From NCBI GenBank assembly GCA_003342815.1, contig PTEX01000205.1, positions 578,252-642,251 on the forward strand: a DNA stretch of 64,000 bases. Direction: 5' to 3'. This document shows positions 9,601 to 22,776 of this stretch, one piece after another. The notes beneath the pieces were generated by a model. It ran no database searches, was not told where the DNA came from, and saw only the letters and a list, made by a program, of their open reading frames with translations. Position 1 is the stretch's first letter; each line of letters starts with the position of its first letter. A program made the translations under genes and the position numbers. The stretch is from Eudromia elegans. Lineage: Eukaryota; Chordata; Aves; Tinamiformes; Tinamidae.

Positions 9601-11418
9601 TAGGGGAGGGATCTTCTGCTCATCACTTCTTCAGTACAAAGCAACTTGCAGAAAAGAGTTGGACTGAAGACCTAAGTACTCACCTTGGACATCAGCTTCA
9701 ATATCCTTTGCTGATACAATATCAGCAAGGAAATCCATGGATTTGGCTCCACATGAACACCTGAGGAACTCCCTTGCCCTCTCTCTCCCTCGGTTCTTGT
9801 CCTAAATATGCAACTATCGTCCCCTCCTTTTTCAGTCAAAGCTATTTGCACTCATGAGTGCCCCAAAAGAGCCAGCACAAACCAGCTCAGGTCACTCATA
9901 TCACTGGTGCTAAGCACAATGAGTTAACCTGCTGTCACACACATGAACCATCTCTCACTTGAGGGCTAGCTAGCTAGCTCTGCAGAGCCTGGGCCATTCT
10001 ACTCTAGGCTGTTCTCACCACATGCAGAGCCCACCCAACACTCCTTAATCTCTGAGGTCAATTAATTCTGAAAAACACACCAGTGTAGAAATAAGCACTG
10101 GAAACAGGGATGCATGCTTGACAAATCTCAGTTTATTTTTCTCTCTGTGCAAATTGGTGCTTCTTAACATTACTCACATTTTATGGTGCAGGGGACAGAA
10201 GTGACTACAACATTGTCCAAACAAGCTGCAGTTCAGTAGGAACGGGGGATCATTCTGAGTCCCGGATCCCAGACAATCTCTCAGTGTTGACGATCTGCAA
10301 TAAAGAACTGCACAGCCCGCATCTGTAGGGTTGTTTGTAGCACAGGCCATCTCCACAGCACCTCCAAGGGAAGCCTGTTTTCCTCTCCAGGCATCACTGC
10401 ACTCACAGCTGCATCCAGATGCTAGGCAGTGACAGTAGCACTTAAAAAGTGTGTAAGGCAATTTCACTTTAGAGCTGAGATGATTAAAGAACAAATGATA
10501 AGATCTTTCAAGGCACTTAATATCATGTAGGATGAGGTCTCAACAAGGTTTAGCAGTAGAATGGGAAGTTGGTCCTAGAGTTCTCATGCCCTAGAATAAG
10601 AGGGTAGCTTCCTGGCCCAGCCAGCAGTGCCTGAAGTCACTGTGCAGCCATCAACACTTGGAAAGAGGAGAGAGGATGTGAAGCCAGGCAGTCCCAGCAC
10701 TTGGTAAAATGATTGAAAAACCTGGTGATGACCAATAGGAGACCCTTGGGGATAGGGTGTGCAAAACAGCTCATATCAGTAACTACAGTTGTCAGGAAAC
10801 TCTGTGAGGAGGCAATCACCTGTGACATGGAAATTTCATTGTGCGCTATTAAACAAAAAGGAAAAGGAGGCACTTAAAGCACCCACCCAGAGCACACAGC
10901 CACACTGCACTGGCTGCACAGTGCCTGCTGCTGTTCAAACTCATGAAACCAAAAGCATGATCTGGGCACCCAAAAGCAGCTCCCTCTGCAGTTGCTGACT
11001 TGCTGGCTCAGGTCACAGTGCGGGGAGGGAAGAGCCCTTCCCTGCAGGACACCCATCACCAACCCGCAGACCGAGGTGAGGAGGCTGTTTAGAGGCAATG
11101 TCGCTGCTTTCTTAGAAAGAGCGGACAAAAGCAGCCAGCCTTGCTAGCAGCACCAGGAGAACAAAGGAAGGCTGTAACTGACCCATTTTCCATCAAATGG
11201 AAACTGCTTTTGCTTCCCGTTTTAGCTTCTCCCTTCGATACATCTCTTAGCAACAGCTCTGCTGTGCCCTCACAAGCCTCTCCTTGGAAGGAAAAGCAAG
11301 AGCCCATTAATGAGCGAATTTATCACTGGGGAGATGACCTAATTAATGTGTGACCAGCCACATATTTGACCCATTCTGTTAACCTTCCGCCACAATCAAA
11401 AGGAAAACACCTTTCAAC
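6644..11418. other. Interval without recognised gene
   Basis: GC-rich at its left end (to about 7.4 kb), then AT-richer. No exon encoding the VLCAD leader peptide was recognised, although one should lie upstream (higher coordinate) of 6643. No tRNA or structured RNA seen. The 31-bp tandem duplication at 7899-7958 is the only repeat I can define. Confidence 0.5.
7899..7958. repeat. Perfect 31-bp tandem duplication
   Basis: ATGTTAAATGAGACTCGTGT plus TTCGAGGTG occurs twice, 31 bases apart, with no mismatch. The lack of differences suggests a recent duplication. Confidence 0.85.
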
Positions 11419-11424
11419 TTTAAT
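11419..11424 (-). terminator. Probable polyadenylation signal (ATTAAA) of the minus-strand BDH1-like gene
   Basis: ATTAAA on the minus strand about 200 bases past the stop codon, followed by a G/T-rich tract (GGTGTTTTCCTTTTGATTGT). A canonical AATAAA on the same strand occurs only much further on, near 10132-10137. Confidence 0.5.
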
Positions 11425-11624
11425 CAGAGCATCAGGGAAAACAAGAACAAGGAGCCAGAAATGCCCTGCCTTGATCTGTATCCCACAATATGAGACTTGA
11501 AGCCATACCCAGAGTGCAAACACAAGCACCTACAGGTGTATGAGCCCTGGGTGCGGAGCAGCCGTGATGGAGCGAGCTCTCATCGTGTGTGTGAGCGCTG
11601 GGAGGACGCTGGAAGGATGCCCCT

Positions 11625-12106
11625 TCACAGGGTGGCTCCGGGAACGTAGAGCCAGTCGGCGAGGGCCGTGGGCAGGTGCGTCATGGCCTGCAGCCTCACC
11701 CACCAGTAGGTCTCCATGGGGTTGTAGCGGTTGTTGGGGCGCGCAGAAGTGAGCGCATCAGTGATGTCGTTCAAGACCAGAGACATGTCCTTCAGGCCGC
11801 TGGTAACGAAGGACTTCATGAGGGCCACGTGGCGAGCGAAATATGGGCGGCCGTAGTCCTCCCGCACCACGTCGCTGGCCCCGTCCCACAGCACCTCGGC
11901 CTCCGCCTCGATGCTCTCCGCTGTCAGGATGCCCGTTGCCGCCACGAAGTTGCTGGGCTCGACGACGATGACTCTGACGCCCCAGCGGTACATCTCCTGC
12001 CGGAGGCAGTTGGAGAAGGCCTCGACCCCGAACTTGGAAATGCAGTAGCAGGAGCGAGACGGACTTGCCATCCGCCCCAGCATGCTGGTGATATTCACCA
12101 CGCGGC
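11625..12106 (-). CDS. BDH1 paralogue, last exon
   Basis: Acceptor CTCCGCAG, then [12 protein letters not shown], the catalytic Tyr/Lys of [13 protein letters not shown], and a C-terminal part ending WLYVPGATL then TGA. The membrane/lipid-interacting tail of the family (YYWWLRMQ...) reads TYWWVRLQ. 482 bases. Confidence 0.93.
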
Positions 12107-15100
12107 CTGCGGAGGGAAGAGCAGGGGAGAATCAGCTGGCTGCCCTCAGCTAGGAGGTCAGGACTGGCTGCAGGGGAGTCAGCCAAAATGTCCTACTAAA
12201 AACTGTTTTGTTGGATGATGCCAATTTGTAAAATCTGAATCTTCTGGGGGTGTCCAAATCCCCTCTCAAAGAACCCCTATGTCCTGATTCAAGCAAGCCT
12301 GTGTCCTACATGGATGACACAAACACGTCTCCACCTCTAAAAGCATTTATAAAGCATGTAAGGCACTCTCCCTAGCTTCGAAGCAGGGCAGCATTGGGAT
12401 CTTGAGGTCTCTGAGCTGTGTGCTCCTGCCTCAGTGTGCCCCACTCCTCCACCTCTCCAGGGAGAGGGCCAAGCTCACAGGCAGCAGGGTTACAAGCTGG
12501 CAGGCGCAGGACTGTGACACGGTGCGAGCTTCCCATCCCAGCTTTCCTGTGAGCACAACAGCTCAGCTGCAGCCTCTTGTGCCTAGTGCAGCCACATTGC
12601 TTCTGCGCCCAAGCAGAGTGCAAAGAGCCCTTACCCTGCAGCAGCAGCAGTGCAGTTTGCTCACCCACCTGGCCAGCCAGGAGCACCCACAGAGCTCTGT
12701 GGCTGCAGCAAAAGGAGAGGAGATGTACTTGGTCTGCTATGGGACAGTGAAAAGCAACGTGTCCTGCCTGCAGGGCAGCCCCCTTGCACAGCCCTGGCAG
12801 CTCATGATAGACCATGCTCTGCCAGGGGCAATGACAATAGGGATCATTCCTCTGCTGGCATCCCGTCCTTTGTGGAAACCAAGCCCATCTGCAGTTACAG
12901 TTTCAGCTGCATTTACAAACAGGCCCTTGACATCCCATCAGCTACCTTTGCACACTCCATTCACAGCCATGCAGTACATTCCTTCAGAGCTTGAAATTTT
13001 AACTGAGAAACATGAGGGAGGCTCCGCTCTCTCACCCAAGACCTGCTAAGTGCAGCTCAGAGGGGCTGTAAGAACCACAAAAAGGTCTGATGGGAAAGTT
13101 GCCGTTTGTGCAACTTACCCATGGGGCTTATTTAACAGGTACCAACATTCTGGAAATAGCAGCTGAGAAATCCTCTCAGTGTAACCCCTTTCTGTCCTCA
13201 CAGAACACAGCTGCGCCAGCATTCTCCCACACACACTAAATAAAGAAGCCCTTCAGAGTTCTGCTCATACACGTCACATTCTCTATATTAAAAAGACTTG
13301 AGAATACTGTCTTTCTGTAAGACAGCTAAAATGACTGTTACTGGTATTTATTCCAACACCACAGCTGAGCAATCAACTGCAAACCGAGTAACACGAGGGG
13401 AATGGTTCCAATATAAGCACCTGGTGCCACTTTACAGGCCAAGGTATCATATGCCTTGCCTCCAGTTACTGGTCCTAAAAGTCTAGGTGTCCCACAGGTC
13501 CTGTATTGTAGCTGTCAGCACTGCATGAACACTGCTGAGACCCTGGGATGTTTAAGACAGCCCCTGCTGTGTAGGTGCCTGGATAGCCTCCCAGGGTGAC
13601 CTGTGGCTCCACCGAATCCTAACACAGCCCATTGAACCTTGCTGCCTGCTTTGCTTGCATGCCTCAGACACGACAGCCTCCCTCCCCAGGCTGCACAGGC
13701 ATTCCCCAAAGCAGAATTTGATCCAAGGGCTTTAACTACTAGTCTTGATCGCACTGCAGAAGTGCTGTGTCTCTAGCCCTGCTGCTCAACACATACCTTT
13801 AGCTCTGCGTATAAGGGGCAGGAAGGCCTTGGTCACTCTCACGGTGCCCCACAGGTTGATCTCTGCCACTTCCTTGTACTTGTCCAAACTCGCAAATTCC
13901 ACCTCTCCAAAGGTCGAAATGCCAGCGTTGTTCACCAAGCCCCAGAGTCCTGCCAACAAACATGTAGTTAAAGAGTGGGATGAGGAAGAGAGTCAAAGAG
14001 AAGCAGCTTTAAGCTCTAAGTAAACCAAATCCTTTGCAAAGGACACTTTTACAGAAAAGAGCAGAAGATAACTTGGCAAGGAGAGTAAATGGGCTCTGGT
14101 ATATGAGAGGTGAAGGCAGTAGGGACTCAGCTGGAGCTCCAGGAGTAGTAAGGGGTCACATCAGCACTACCCCCACTAACACCTCAGACCCACTGCTGCG
14201 TTGGTGCTTTCTGTGTGACCTTTCTCTTACCACAGAGTAGAGACAAACACAGGGCTGGGAAGGAGTCCTCGGCGTTCTGACATTGCTATCACAAGTACCC
14301 ACGTCACGCTACCCTGCTGATAAGTTTATCAAGCACTCTTGAATTTTTTGGGGCTGTATGCCCTGCCTCTACTCCACAGTCCACCTGCTCTGATGTTTGT
14401 AAACCAGTCCAGCCTAAATTTATTTGTATCAAATAACAACCATATAGCATCTGAACAAGGCAAACTACAGCTTTCCACAATGGCCAAATACATATCATGG
14501 AATTTATTCTCCTGGTGCAGAAAAGCTCCACTGTGACCTTCTAGACTGCTAATCCATTCTCATAATGGCCCTCCCTGTGCCCTCTTCCCAGGGGAATCCA
14601 TCCTCCCCGAATGCTGCTGGCAAACACTGTACAATGGCCTGCAGAAGGCCCTGTCAGATCCAGGGACAACAGTAAATCAACCATTCCTGCCTGTACCAGA
14701 TGGATTTTCCTGTTCACCCCTCAGAGCTGCCACCAGGCCAGCTTTTTCCATCTGTTATGTGGTGGTCCAGACCCACCTTTTCCCTGTGTTTCTGTCTCTA
14801 TCCCTAGGTCACTTCATTAACCTGCAGCTCTGTTTTCCTCCAGAACCATCATTTCTCAATCCCAGGAGGCTGTTTAGGATAACAGCTAAGTGGTCACTTG
14901 CAGCAAAAGCCGAGGGAACATTCTGCTTCCCCGTCCTTGCTTCTATTTTTATTAATCGGTTTCCAAATGCTGCACTTGGGTGTTGCTGCTTCCATCTAGC
15001 ATCCCCTGCCTGCCACTGCTGCGCTTACTGACACTGCCGGCATTAAGGGCTCAGGAGGTCTCTCAAATAAATCCATGCTCTACTGGCTGGCACAGCATCC

Positions 15101-18100
15101 CAGCCTGAACTGGGTCCCCTGCACTGCTTCAAAGCAGGCTCTAATCTCTACAGGGTCATGGAAGCTGGCCTCTAATGGTGTAATTTCACAGGTAACAAGC
15201 TGCACACAGTAAATTTGGCAGAGATTTACCAGAAAACAAACACAGTTACAGTGATAGTCACAAACTAAGTCTGCAGAGTAGTTGCTGGTTCCAAGTTTTT
15301 CTACAGCTACTTCTTGTGTAAACAGGTAAGATTTAGGAACACTTACGAAAAAAAGTATTTTAAAATGGTTCATTCTTATTGGGATTTCATTGGTTCATTC
15401 TTACTAGGTCAACAAGGTCATGTTACAAATAGTACAAGGTGCTGACAGTTACCTCGTCCCTGGACTGTTTGAAGGACAGTGATGTGCTAATAGATCAGAG
15501 CTTTATCGTCATTATTTCTTTACTGTGAACAGCACAGTGGGAACTGGGTAAGATCAAAAGCAAACAGTGGCATTCTCATCAAAATAAGTTTAGCCTCAAA
15601 GGGAATATGCACATAGCAAAGCAAAAAGAGGTATGAATGTTTAATATAAGACCTGTTTTGCATTGGCTCCCTTGGTGCCACACTTAATGTGCAACATGTG
15701 TCCCAGGGCAAGGTACTTCACTCTGCATACAGAATATTTTTCTGCACCTATTTAATGGGCACCAATTATTGGCAAGTCTCAAACACCAGGCACACTTACA
15801 GTCCTGAAAAGAGGGGTTTGCTGCTTTGCACACACTGCTGCAGCAGCTAACAAGAAGATAATGTTCTTGGAGCAGGAGGGACTGCCCCAACTTGCTGAGC
15901 AAGGATGCAAAGTTTCTCTCTCCCTGCTGGGTACAAGGTTTCGCAAACACTGCGTTTACAGAAGCAACAGAGCTGCTCCCTTGCAAGCTATCAGTCAGTG
16001 GGAAGCAGCTGTGAGCTACTGCTGTTGCCGAGTTAAAGCTTGAGAAGCTCTGAAATGTGTGACGAGGGTAGGATGATACATGTAGGAAAAAGAGTCATGC
16101 ACAGCGAGGATGTGTGGGAAACAGCCCTGCTTTCACTTCATGTGCGTGTTTGAGGAGGAGGGGTGTGCTCACACACTCTGCATGTTACTTACAAGCTTTA
16201 CATTTCTGTGAACCAGGACAGGCCCTCGGAAGCCTCACCCATGCCCTAAGAGGAACAACCACACCTTCCCCACACAGCCTGCATAGATGCTCAGCACAGG
16301 CTGCGGAGAAACCCATGCAAGGCAAAATGGCCAGAAAGGAAGAAGAAATTCCTGTCCTCTTTTACCCTTGGGCTGAGCTTACCTTCTTTGGTGCTTTATG
16401 GGTGTTTGGGCTGAGCCCATCCTGGCTACTGCCACTGGAGAGTGGCATGGCAAACTGAAAACAGGGATTTTACCTGGCTGAAGAATGATCCAAGCTTGGG
16501 GGAGTCAGGTTTCCAGTCCAGCTGAGCATTCAGTCACACCAATAGGTTGAATCAGCCTCAGGGATCAGAAGAGACAGAGAACAACCTGGGCTCTGACTTC
16601 ATTAGGCAGCAGGGTCACCACAGAAAGCTCTGTGGGACCCAGACTTCAACAAAACATGAGAATGGGATCAGGCTCTCCCCACCACATGGCCCCCACAGAT
16701 ATTCAAGTGCAGACACTTGCTCTCCTGGGCTTGCTGCCACTTATCACTTTTTTTGCAGGGAAGAGGAGGAGGAAGCTGTAGGAGAGTCCTGGTCTCTTCC
16801 CACATGGCTGGCACGTCAATGGGAAGTCAGTTCTGCCCGCAGCCCCGAGTCCTGCATCAGCCAGTCACACACTGTCCCATGTCTCCAAGCTTGTGAACAT
16901 GGTTCTGGCAGTGCAGAGATGGTCTGGCCAGAGCAGCACCTGCTCTGGGGGAAGGGGTCGCTGAGCCCTCCACACCAGGGAGTCTGATGGCTCAGGGAGA
17001 CAGGGTTCCCACTGACCTTTCTCAGGCTCCTTCAAGTTCCTCTTCACAAAATCCACAGCTTGAGCCACTTCCTGGTCGCTGCACACATTGACCTGCAGCA
17101 CCTTCATGCGATCTGACTTCAGGCTCCTCAGTTCCCTGGCTCCATCGCCATTCTTATCCTGCTTACCAAAAATAAAACAGGGCCTGGTAAGAGGTACTAG
17201 TAGTGGTAATGCATGTCAGGGCCAAGCATATTCACTAAGTAACAACAGGGGCTATTAAAATTGCACTTACAGGCATGCAAAGAGGCAGACAGGCACATGA
17301 ACCATATTAATCAGTGTGAAGCCCACGCTTAATGTCCTGTCCCCTCCAGCACAGGAGAGGAACCTCCTACCTCTCCATTGATGACCCAATGCCTTGAAAG
17401 AGCAGCAGAACCTCCTCCTTGCTGGCTCCCCGCACAGAGGGTCACACAGCTGGCACTGTACCAGGTCCTGGGACAGCCTGAGTCTGTCCCAGGGGAATCT
17501 TGGCTGCTCTGTCCCCATGCTCTAGGAAACACAAGTGCTTTCAAAAAGTGGGTTCAACTTCTTTTTCTAAGACAGATGTGCAAATGTTTAGTTTTTGGAA
17601 AAGGAAATGAAAATAAAAACATTTCAGCCATTAGTTTAAATTAGAATAGCAAAGAACTGAGCAAAGATAAGCCATGTGGTTCCGCCATAGGCTCAAGATT
17701 CAATTCACCATATTACTCCCTGTATGGCAGGCTCTGTTTTACTAAGGAGGAGGAAGTTATGAATCGGTGAGTCACCGTGCCTGGCTGCCACTCTTCCCTC
17801 AGCACCCGATACCACCTCCCACAGAACAAGGGCAGACAAGGTAAGCAACCTGCTCAGCTGCCTCTGCTGCAAGGCTCATGTAAGAACTGCAAAACTGCTC
17901 AACTTTTCCACATGCATCTCTGATGTCTAGCTAATGAATACGATAAGGAAGTTCTTCCTTCCATCTTCAGTCCAGTAAACAATGGTTTGTGATGAACGAA
18001 GAGTGCCATAAATCCCATCTCAACCTTAAGTAAAACAGGGTAACTCTGTTGCAGCAATACATATTTAATCCAGATTTAGGACAATAGGGATGAATTTCTG

Positions 18101-21100
18101 CCCCCAGTTGCATATCATTTCACAGCTGAACTACTTCCAAATATCACAAAACCAGAGAATAAAAACTTGAAGCTTTCGTCACAGAGATGACTCTCAACTG
18201 CTTTCCAAGCAAGTTCCAGCCGCCCTCCACCAGTTCCTTCTCAAAAGCTCTCCGCAGCCTCCTGCCACTCTCCAGAGAGACCTTTAGCAGAATCTCACTC
18301 TTCCCTGCCAGTTATCCCCAGATAACCATTATCCTGCCCTCGCAGCCCTGTGATGAGCTCTTGCTGGTCAAACCCAGCCTGTACAGCCTAGCAGGGGCTG
18401 CTGCAGACCTTGGAGGCTCGCAGCAAAACAAGCCCCCTCCGACAGCAGAGAAGACTCCCTCTGGCTTTCTGCCACCTTCCTTCCCCTTCACTTGTTTGCT
18501 CCTGTGCTGCTTATGAGAATCCTGATGCAGCCTGTGCTAAGGGACAGGCAGAACCACAGACCTGTAACAGCCTGAGCTATGCCTTTTTTTCCAGGGAAGT
18601 TGGTAGAATTCAACATTAGATTCCAGTAAGATTTTGATTATCTGCAGTGAGATTTCAGTGGAAACCAAGTAGCGCTGAAAAACCTCAAAACTGAAAAAAA
18701 AGTTGCTTACTCTGAAGGCAACCCCAAAAGTACCCTGTCGTTGTGCTCACGCTTTCCCTCTTGGTTGTGTCGCGGCACATACGGAGCTGGCCCATCACTT
18801 CATACCCATGTCCACATCTTCTCCTGAAAATAAGGTCCCTCCACCCAAGATTTCTGAGCAGCTCAATCTCATAGGCTCCTACAGGCACAGCACATGGGAA
18901 GGGGGAAGAGGAACAGACATTTGGAGGAAGGACACAGACCATTATTACAAGCTCCCAGCCTTAATGGATCACGCCACCCTCACCAGAGGTTGCTCTGGCA
19001 GGTGCAGCCCCACTCTGCCTCTGACAAGGAGTTTCAGGGTGAGGCAGCAAACACTTCAGAACAGCTGAGACTGCTGCAGAGACTGCAAAGGAGAGCAGGA
19101 CTGGGCAGCCCGCTGCTGAGGGCACTCACCCAACACAACCCGCACCTTCTCTGCTGCAAATTAATCCAACTTCTGCATGCCTTTCCTCCCGTAGCGAGTG
19201 AATGATTAACTAGCCTTCTTTCAGTAAGAACTTTCTCCTCTCCTTACTCCATCTTCTCTTTTTCCATTTAAATAATCTCATTTTCTTTTGGTGTTTCCTC
19301 ATGAGTCTTACCTTCTAAACATCTCATCACTACCCTTAAGTTTACACATATCTTTGCTATAACATAGCATCTAGAACTGGACACCGTGTCCTAGCCATGG
19401 TCTTGCCCGTGTTTCACAGTGACTTAGACATAACTTGGCTACAACTGCTTCCTGGGGGCAGATCTGTCCTATTTTGCCCGTATCCCTGACCCTTTCCATT
19501 TGCCCTCCTTATGAGCACCAGTTTCCTCTCAGTCTTCCTGCTGCCCCCCCTGTTCCCATTTCACGGTTCCTAAGCAGGACACTTGACACTTGCTGTTATT
19601 AGATTTCATCCAGTTGATTTCAACTTGATCTGATCTGTAAAGATGATTCTGAATCCTAACATATTCCCTCAAATCCTGCAGTGCTCCCTGCTTGGCACCA
19701 CCATGCACTTTTTTTGCAATTCATTTTTCTCTTCCAGGGCACTTCCAGGAAAGCATGACCACTCTTTAGTGCAGGGACTGCACACAGTTCCAGGCCCATT
19801 CAAAAAACCCTTAGCAGTAGCTCACAGTCCCGGGGGGGGCCCAAAAGGGGTGGTATCAATCACTTCATAACAGACTGGGGACTATCTCAGTCTAGCTCAG
19901 TAATGAGTGCTAGACTGCAGGACTGAGCTTTCCAGCTTCCCCTTCAAATATCCTCCAAGTAGGAGAGCAACTTTCCAAGCACCTATTGGCAACAGATACG
20001 CTTGGGTCTTACACCATCAGTTTGCTCATGAAAATATCACGAGCTACTATGTCAAAACACTTCAGACGCACATTTACTCCTTTGCCTTCAATCTCTCTGA
20101 TGCGTAGCTTATCTCAGAATGAAATCAGACTGATATGGCACAGTTTGTTCTTGGTAAACATATAATGGCAGTTTATATCACATTATACTCTAGATATGTT
20201 ATAAAAATTACTGCCGTCTGTTCTGCAACTTCATAACTTCATCCAGAGCTGCAGGTGAGTTGCCGCATTGGTAGTTTTAGAGGTCTGTCTTCCTTTGAAA
20301 GGGAGGTTTCATATCTGTTCTCTTCCAGTCTTTTGGGAAAGCCCTGGCTTCCACCATCTCCTGAAGACACCACATACAGTACGGAGATCACTTTGGCTCA
20401 TCGCTTACGTGTGCTCTGCAGCACATTTCAGCAGGTTTGGTAGCCTGAACATTTCTACTCATGCAAACATCCAATTTTCCTTTTCTGTCCCATAGAACAG
20501 AAAAAAAAAACCTCTATTTGCCATGAAAGTCATTAGTATTATACAGTTGAATACAATATACTTTTTCTTCAGTAAGATTAAAGAAAATAAAACATTGACT
20601 ATTTCAGATTTTAGGCAATTCGGACTATTTCAGGCAATGAAGATGAGGAATAGTGCAGACAGAGAAGCATATTTGAGATCTGCCAGGTAGCATGGCACAG
20701 AAGAAGAGTCACATCCTCCCATTCTCTACCCCTTTACAATGAAGTGGTTAATTGAGCTCCTGAAAGCTACCGGTGAATCAACCATAACCGCTGATGCATT
20801 TCCACTAAGTGGGGATCACAAAATCTTTGTCTGAATTAAGATAACACCAGGCCAGATGCAGGGATGCTGAGGGCAGTCATGGCATTCTGGGACACTCAAT
20901 CCTGTGATGAACAGGCAATGCTTGTTTGTTAACATGAGCAAGTGAGACTCATAGGATGCGGTTAGTTCATGCCTCTGGCTTTAAAGAGTCCGGCCCTCCC
21001 TGCTCAGCACCAGCCTGCTGCCTTCTGGGACAGAGTTCTCAGAATCATTCCATCCCCCTTTTCTATCCCTCACACCTGCTGTTCTGCAGTATTTGTGTCT

Positions 21101-22776
21101 GACTTGCTATCGCAGAAGATACAGGCATCCCAAAGCAGAGTATGACGTGAGTAAAGAAGGATTTAGAGCAGCCATATGGAAATTTCCAAAGAGTGGCAAC
21201 TTTCCAGCAGGACTCTCTTGCTCTCAAGTTACACAATATGTCAGCTGATAATTTTCCCTGCCGTTACGATGGAAGAACGTGACCTCTGCTGAGCTCAGGC
21301 GGGCAGGCAGCGCTACCCTCCATGCACCTTTATTGTTCCTCCCTGCTGCGCTACGTGAAAACCTATAGGCCTTGCTCTCTGAGCATCTGGGCTAGAACAG
21401 TTATCTTCAAATGGCTTCTACTTCATTTTAAAAGGGTTTTTTTTTAAGAAAAGGCATTTTTCTTGACCTTTTTAGCACTAAACCCCAGGATTATTAGGTT
21501 ATTACACTGCCAACTGAACTCACTTATTAATGTTTTTTTTTCCCCCCTAGGGAATTAAGTCACTTTCCCTACCGAGCTCTCCTGTTTGTGCTGCTGCCAC
21601 CTTAGGTCTTTTACAAAGTTAAGTCAGAGCAGAAAGCAGCATTCAACTGCAGGAGCACATAATCTATATCAACAGTTTTGTAAGAAGTGGCATATTGAAA
21701 CAAAAGCTTAAGATCTTGTCCTAAAGCTTAATATTTTGCTTTAAGCCCAATCCCTGAAGAATGGCAAAAGCAGCACCTGCACTGAAGGAAAGATCTGAGA
21801 AATGAGATGCCAGTTGTTTTAACACTGATAATGTGCACAGCTCCAGTACCAGTGCTGAAGAAAAGAATAATGAAAGACACGGGGCATGTGAGCAAGCTGG
21901 ATTTCTCTTAAGTATCTAATGAGCTGGGCAATGAGGGCAAGAACAAGGATTTTAAGTCTCCAGCAAGACAGATGGCAATCAGTAGTACCAGAAAGAAATA
22001 TTCCTGCTGGTGTAAAGTCAGTACTGGACCTCCTTGAAGGACCAAGTGAGTACCAGGGAGTGTAAAGTAATATAACTATGATAAGAAAAAACAGCTCTGG
22101 TTTAGTGCACCTATACTGATCTCTACCAACAGGTAAATGCCATCTGCCAAATGCAGGTGTTAAGAGGATGACACCCACAAATATCAGAGAGGTACAGGTA
22201 ATTTTTTCATTCGGCTATCCATTTCTCATACAAGTACAGCTGGCAGAGGACACATTGGAGACAGAGCCTGATCCAAGTAGAAGTGTGAGAGAGCTTTGAC
22301 ATGAATTTGAGGAGAACGTCCCCAAAGGCAGGTGACAGAATGGAAGACAGCAACAGAAATGCCAGAGGCGACAGGAGCCCATCGTGTTATAGCAATCTTG
22401 CATTAGCAGATTCATCAAGTGTGTTGCAGAGAGGCCTCAGTGCGCAGTGCCCTATTGCATGAGCTATTGCACTGACACGGAGCTGATGGTCTCAGCTCTG
22501 AAGAGCTCAGATTTACAGTAGTGATGAAATGTAACATGCAGATGAAGCAATGGAAAATGTAAGAACCCTGCCCACTGCACCTCCCACGTGTCCTCAGCTG
22601 TGGGACAGGGAAGCTGCAGATGAAGTGGTTGTTAATTGAGAATTTCCACCAATGCGACTACTCACCGCTAGCAAGCATCCAGCAAAAACAGTGAATCCCT
22701 CTGCATGTAGCTGTTTGGCCAAGGCATGTCCAAAACCTTTGTCACAGCCTGTGATTAGCACTGCCTTCCCATCAGC
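11625..22776 (-). CDS. D-beta-hydroxybutyrate dehydrogenase-like protein (BDH1 paralogue), 5' end not found
   Basis: Four exons (22776-22666, 17158-17017, 13949-13797, 12106-11625) give 295 codons plus stop, matching exons 3-6 of the plus-strand BDH1 in boundaries and phase (0, 1, 1). It is an SDR enzyme expected to interconvert (R)-3-hydroxybutyrate and acetoacetate with NAD(H). The NAD site [12 protein letters not shown], the Ser of NITSM and the YCISK Tyr/Lys are kept. By hand count identity to the plus-strand copy is 22/37, 23/47, 45/52 and 84/155 for the four exons. The end is four residues longer (PGATL instead of Y), and the STDTSPVI stretch is LKDMSLVL here. The leader exons, expected between 22777 and the island at 26.5 kb, were not recognised, so its cell location is unknown. 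I recall that chicken gene lists hold two copies (BDH1A and BDH1B), but I cannot say which this would be. Confidence 0.85.
13797..13949 (-). CDS. BDH1 paralogue, exon with NNAG motif
   Basis: 153 bases between acceptor GTTGGCAG and donor [28 protein letters not shown] to LPLIRRAKG. Same length and phase as the plus-strand exon 39568-39720. Only 7 of 52 residues differ, yet many third codon positions do. Confidence 0.93.
17017..17158 (-). CDS. BDH1 paralogue, middle exon
   Basis: 142 bases between acceptor GGTAAGCAG and donor AAG|GTCAGT. Reads [20 protein letters not shown], then [11 protein letters not shown] and ends LKEPEK. Same length as the plus-strand exon 37496-37637. The acceptor has a weak pyrimidine tract (ATTTTTGGTAAGCAG). 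Confidence 0.9.
19215..20450 (-). mobile_element. Old CR1-type LINE fragment
   Basis: On the plus strand the stretch holds, in order, phrases of the reverse complement of the amniote CR1 reverse-transcriptase region as I remember it: TTTCCTCAT near 19296, AGAACTGGACAC near 19372, ATTTCATCCAGTTGATTTCA near 19602, GATTCTGAATCCTAA near 19644, TGCTCATGAAAATATCA near 20021, TGTCAAAACACTTCA near 20050, TTTGTTCTTGGTAAACATA near 20143 and TTCCAGTCTTTTGGGAAAGC near 20323. The element therefore runs on the minus strand. It is strongly diverged, with no long reading frame left, and lies in the intron between the 22666 and 17158 exons of the BDH1 paralogue. Confidence 0.75.
22666..22776 (-). CDS. BDH1 paralogue, NAD-binding exon
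   Basis: 111 bases between acceptor TTCCCCACACAG and donor [29 protein letters not shown], then [17 protein letters not shown]. It holds the TGxxxGxG motif. The frame stays open for 18 codons upstream to an ATG (22830), so an alternative start inside the intron is possible, but the good acceptor makes splicing more likely. Confidence 0.9.

Noticed and set aside
13510..13760. tRNA-like SINE (GGATCAAATTCTGC on the minus strand)
   Set aside because: Only one box-like motif was seen; no clear second box or known SINE body.
13797..13949. Recent gene conversion as the reason for the high protein identity of the NNAG exon between the two BDH1 copies
   Set aside because: Most third codon positions differ between the two exons, so strong protein constraint explains it better.
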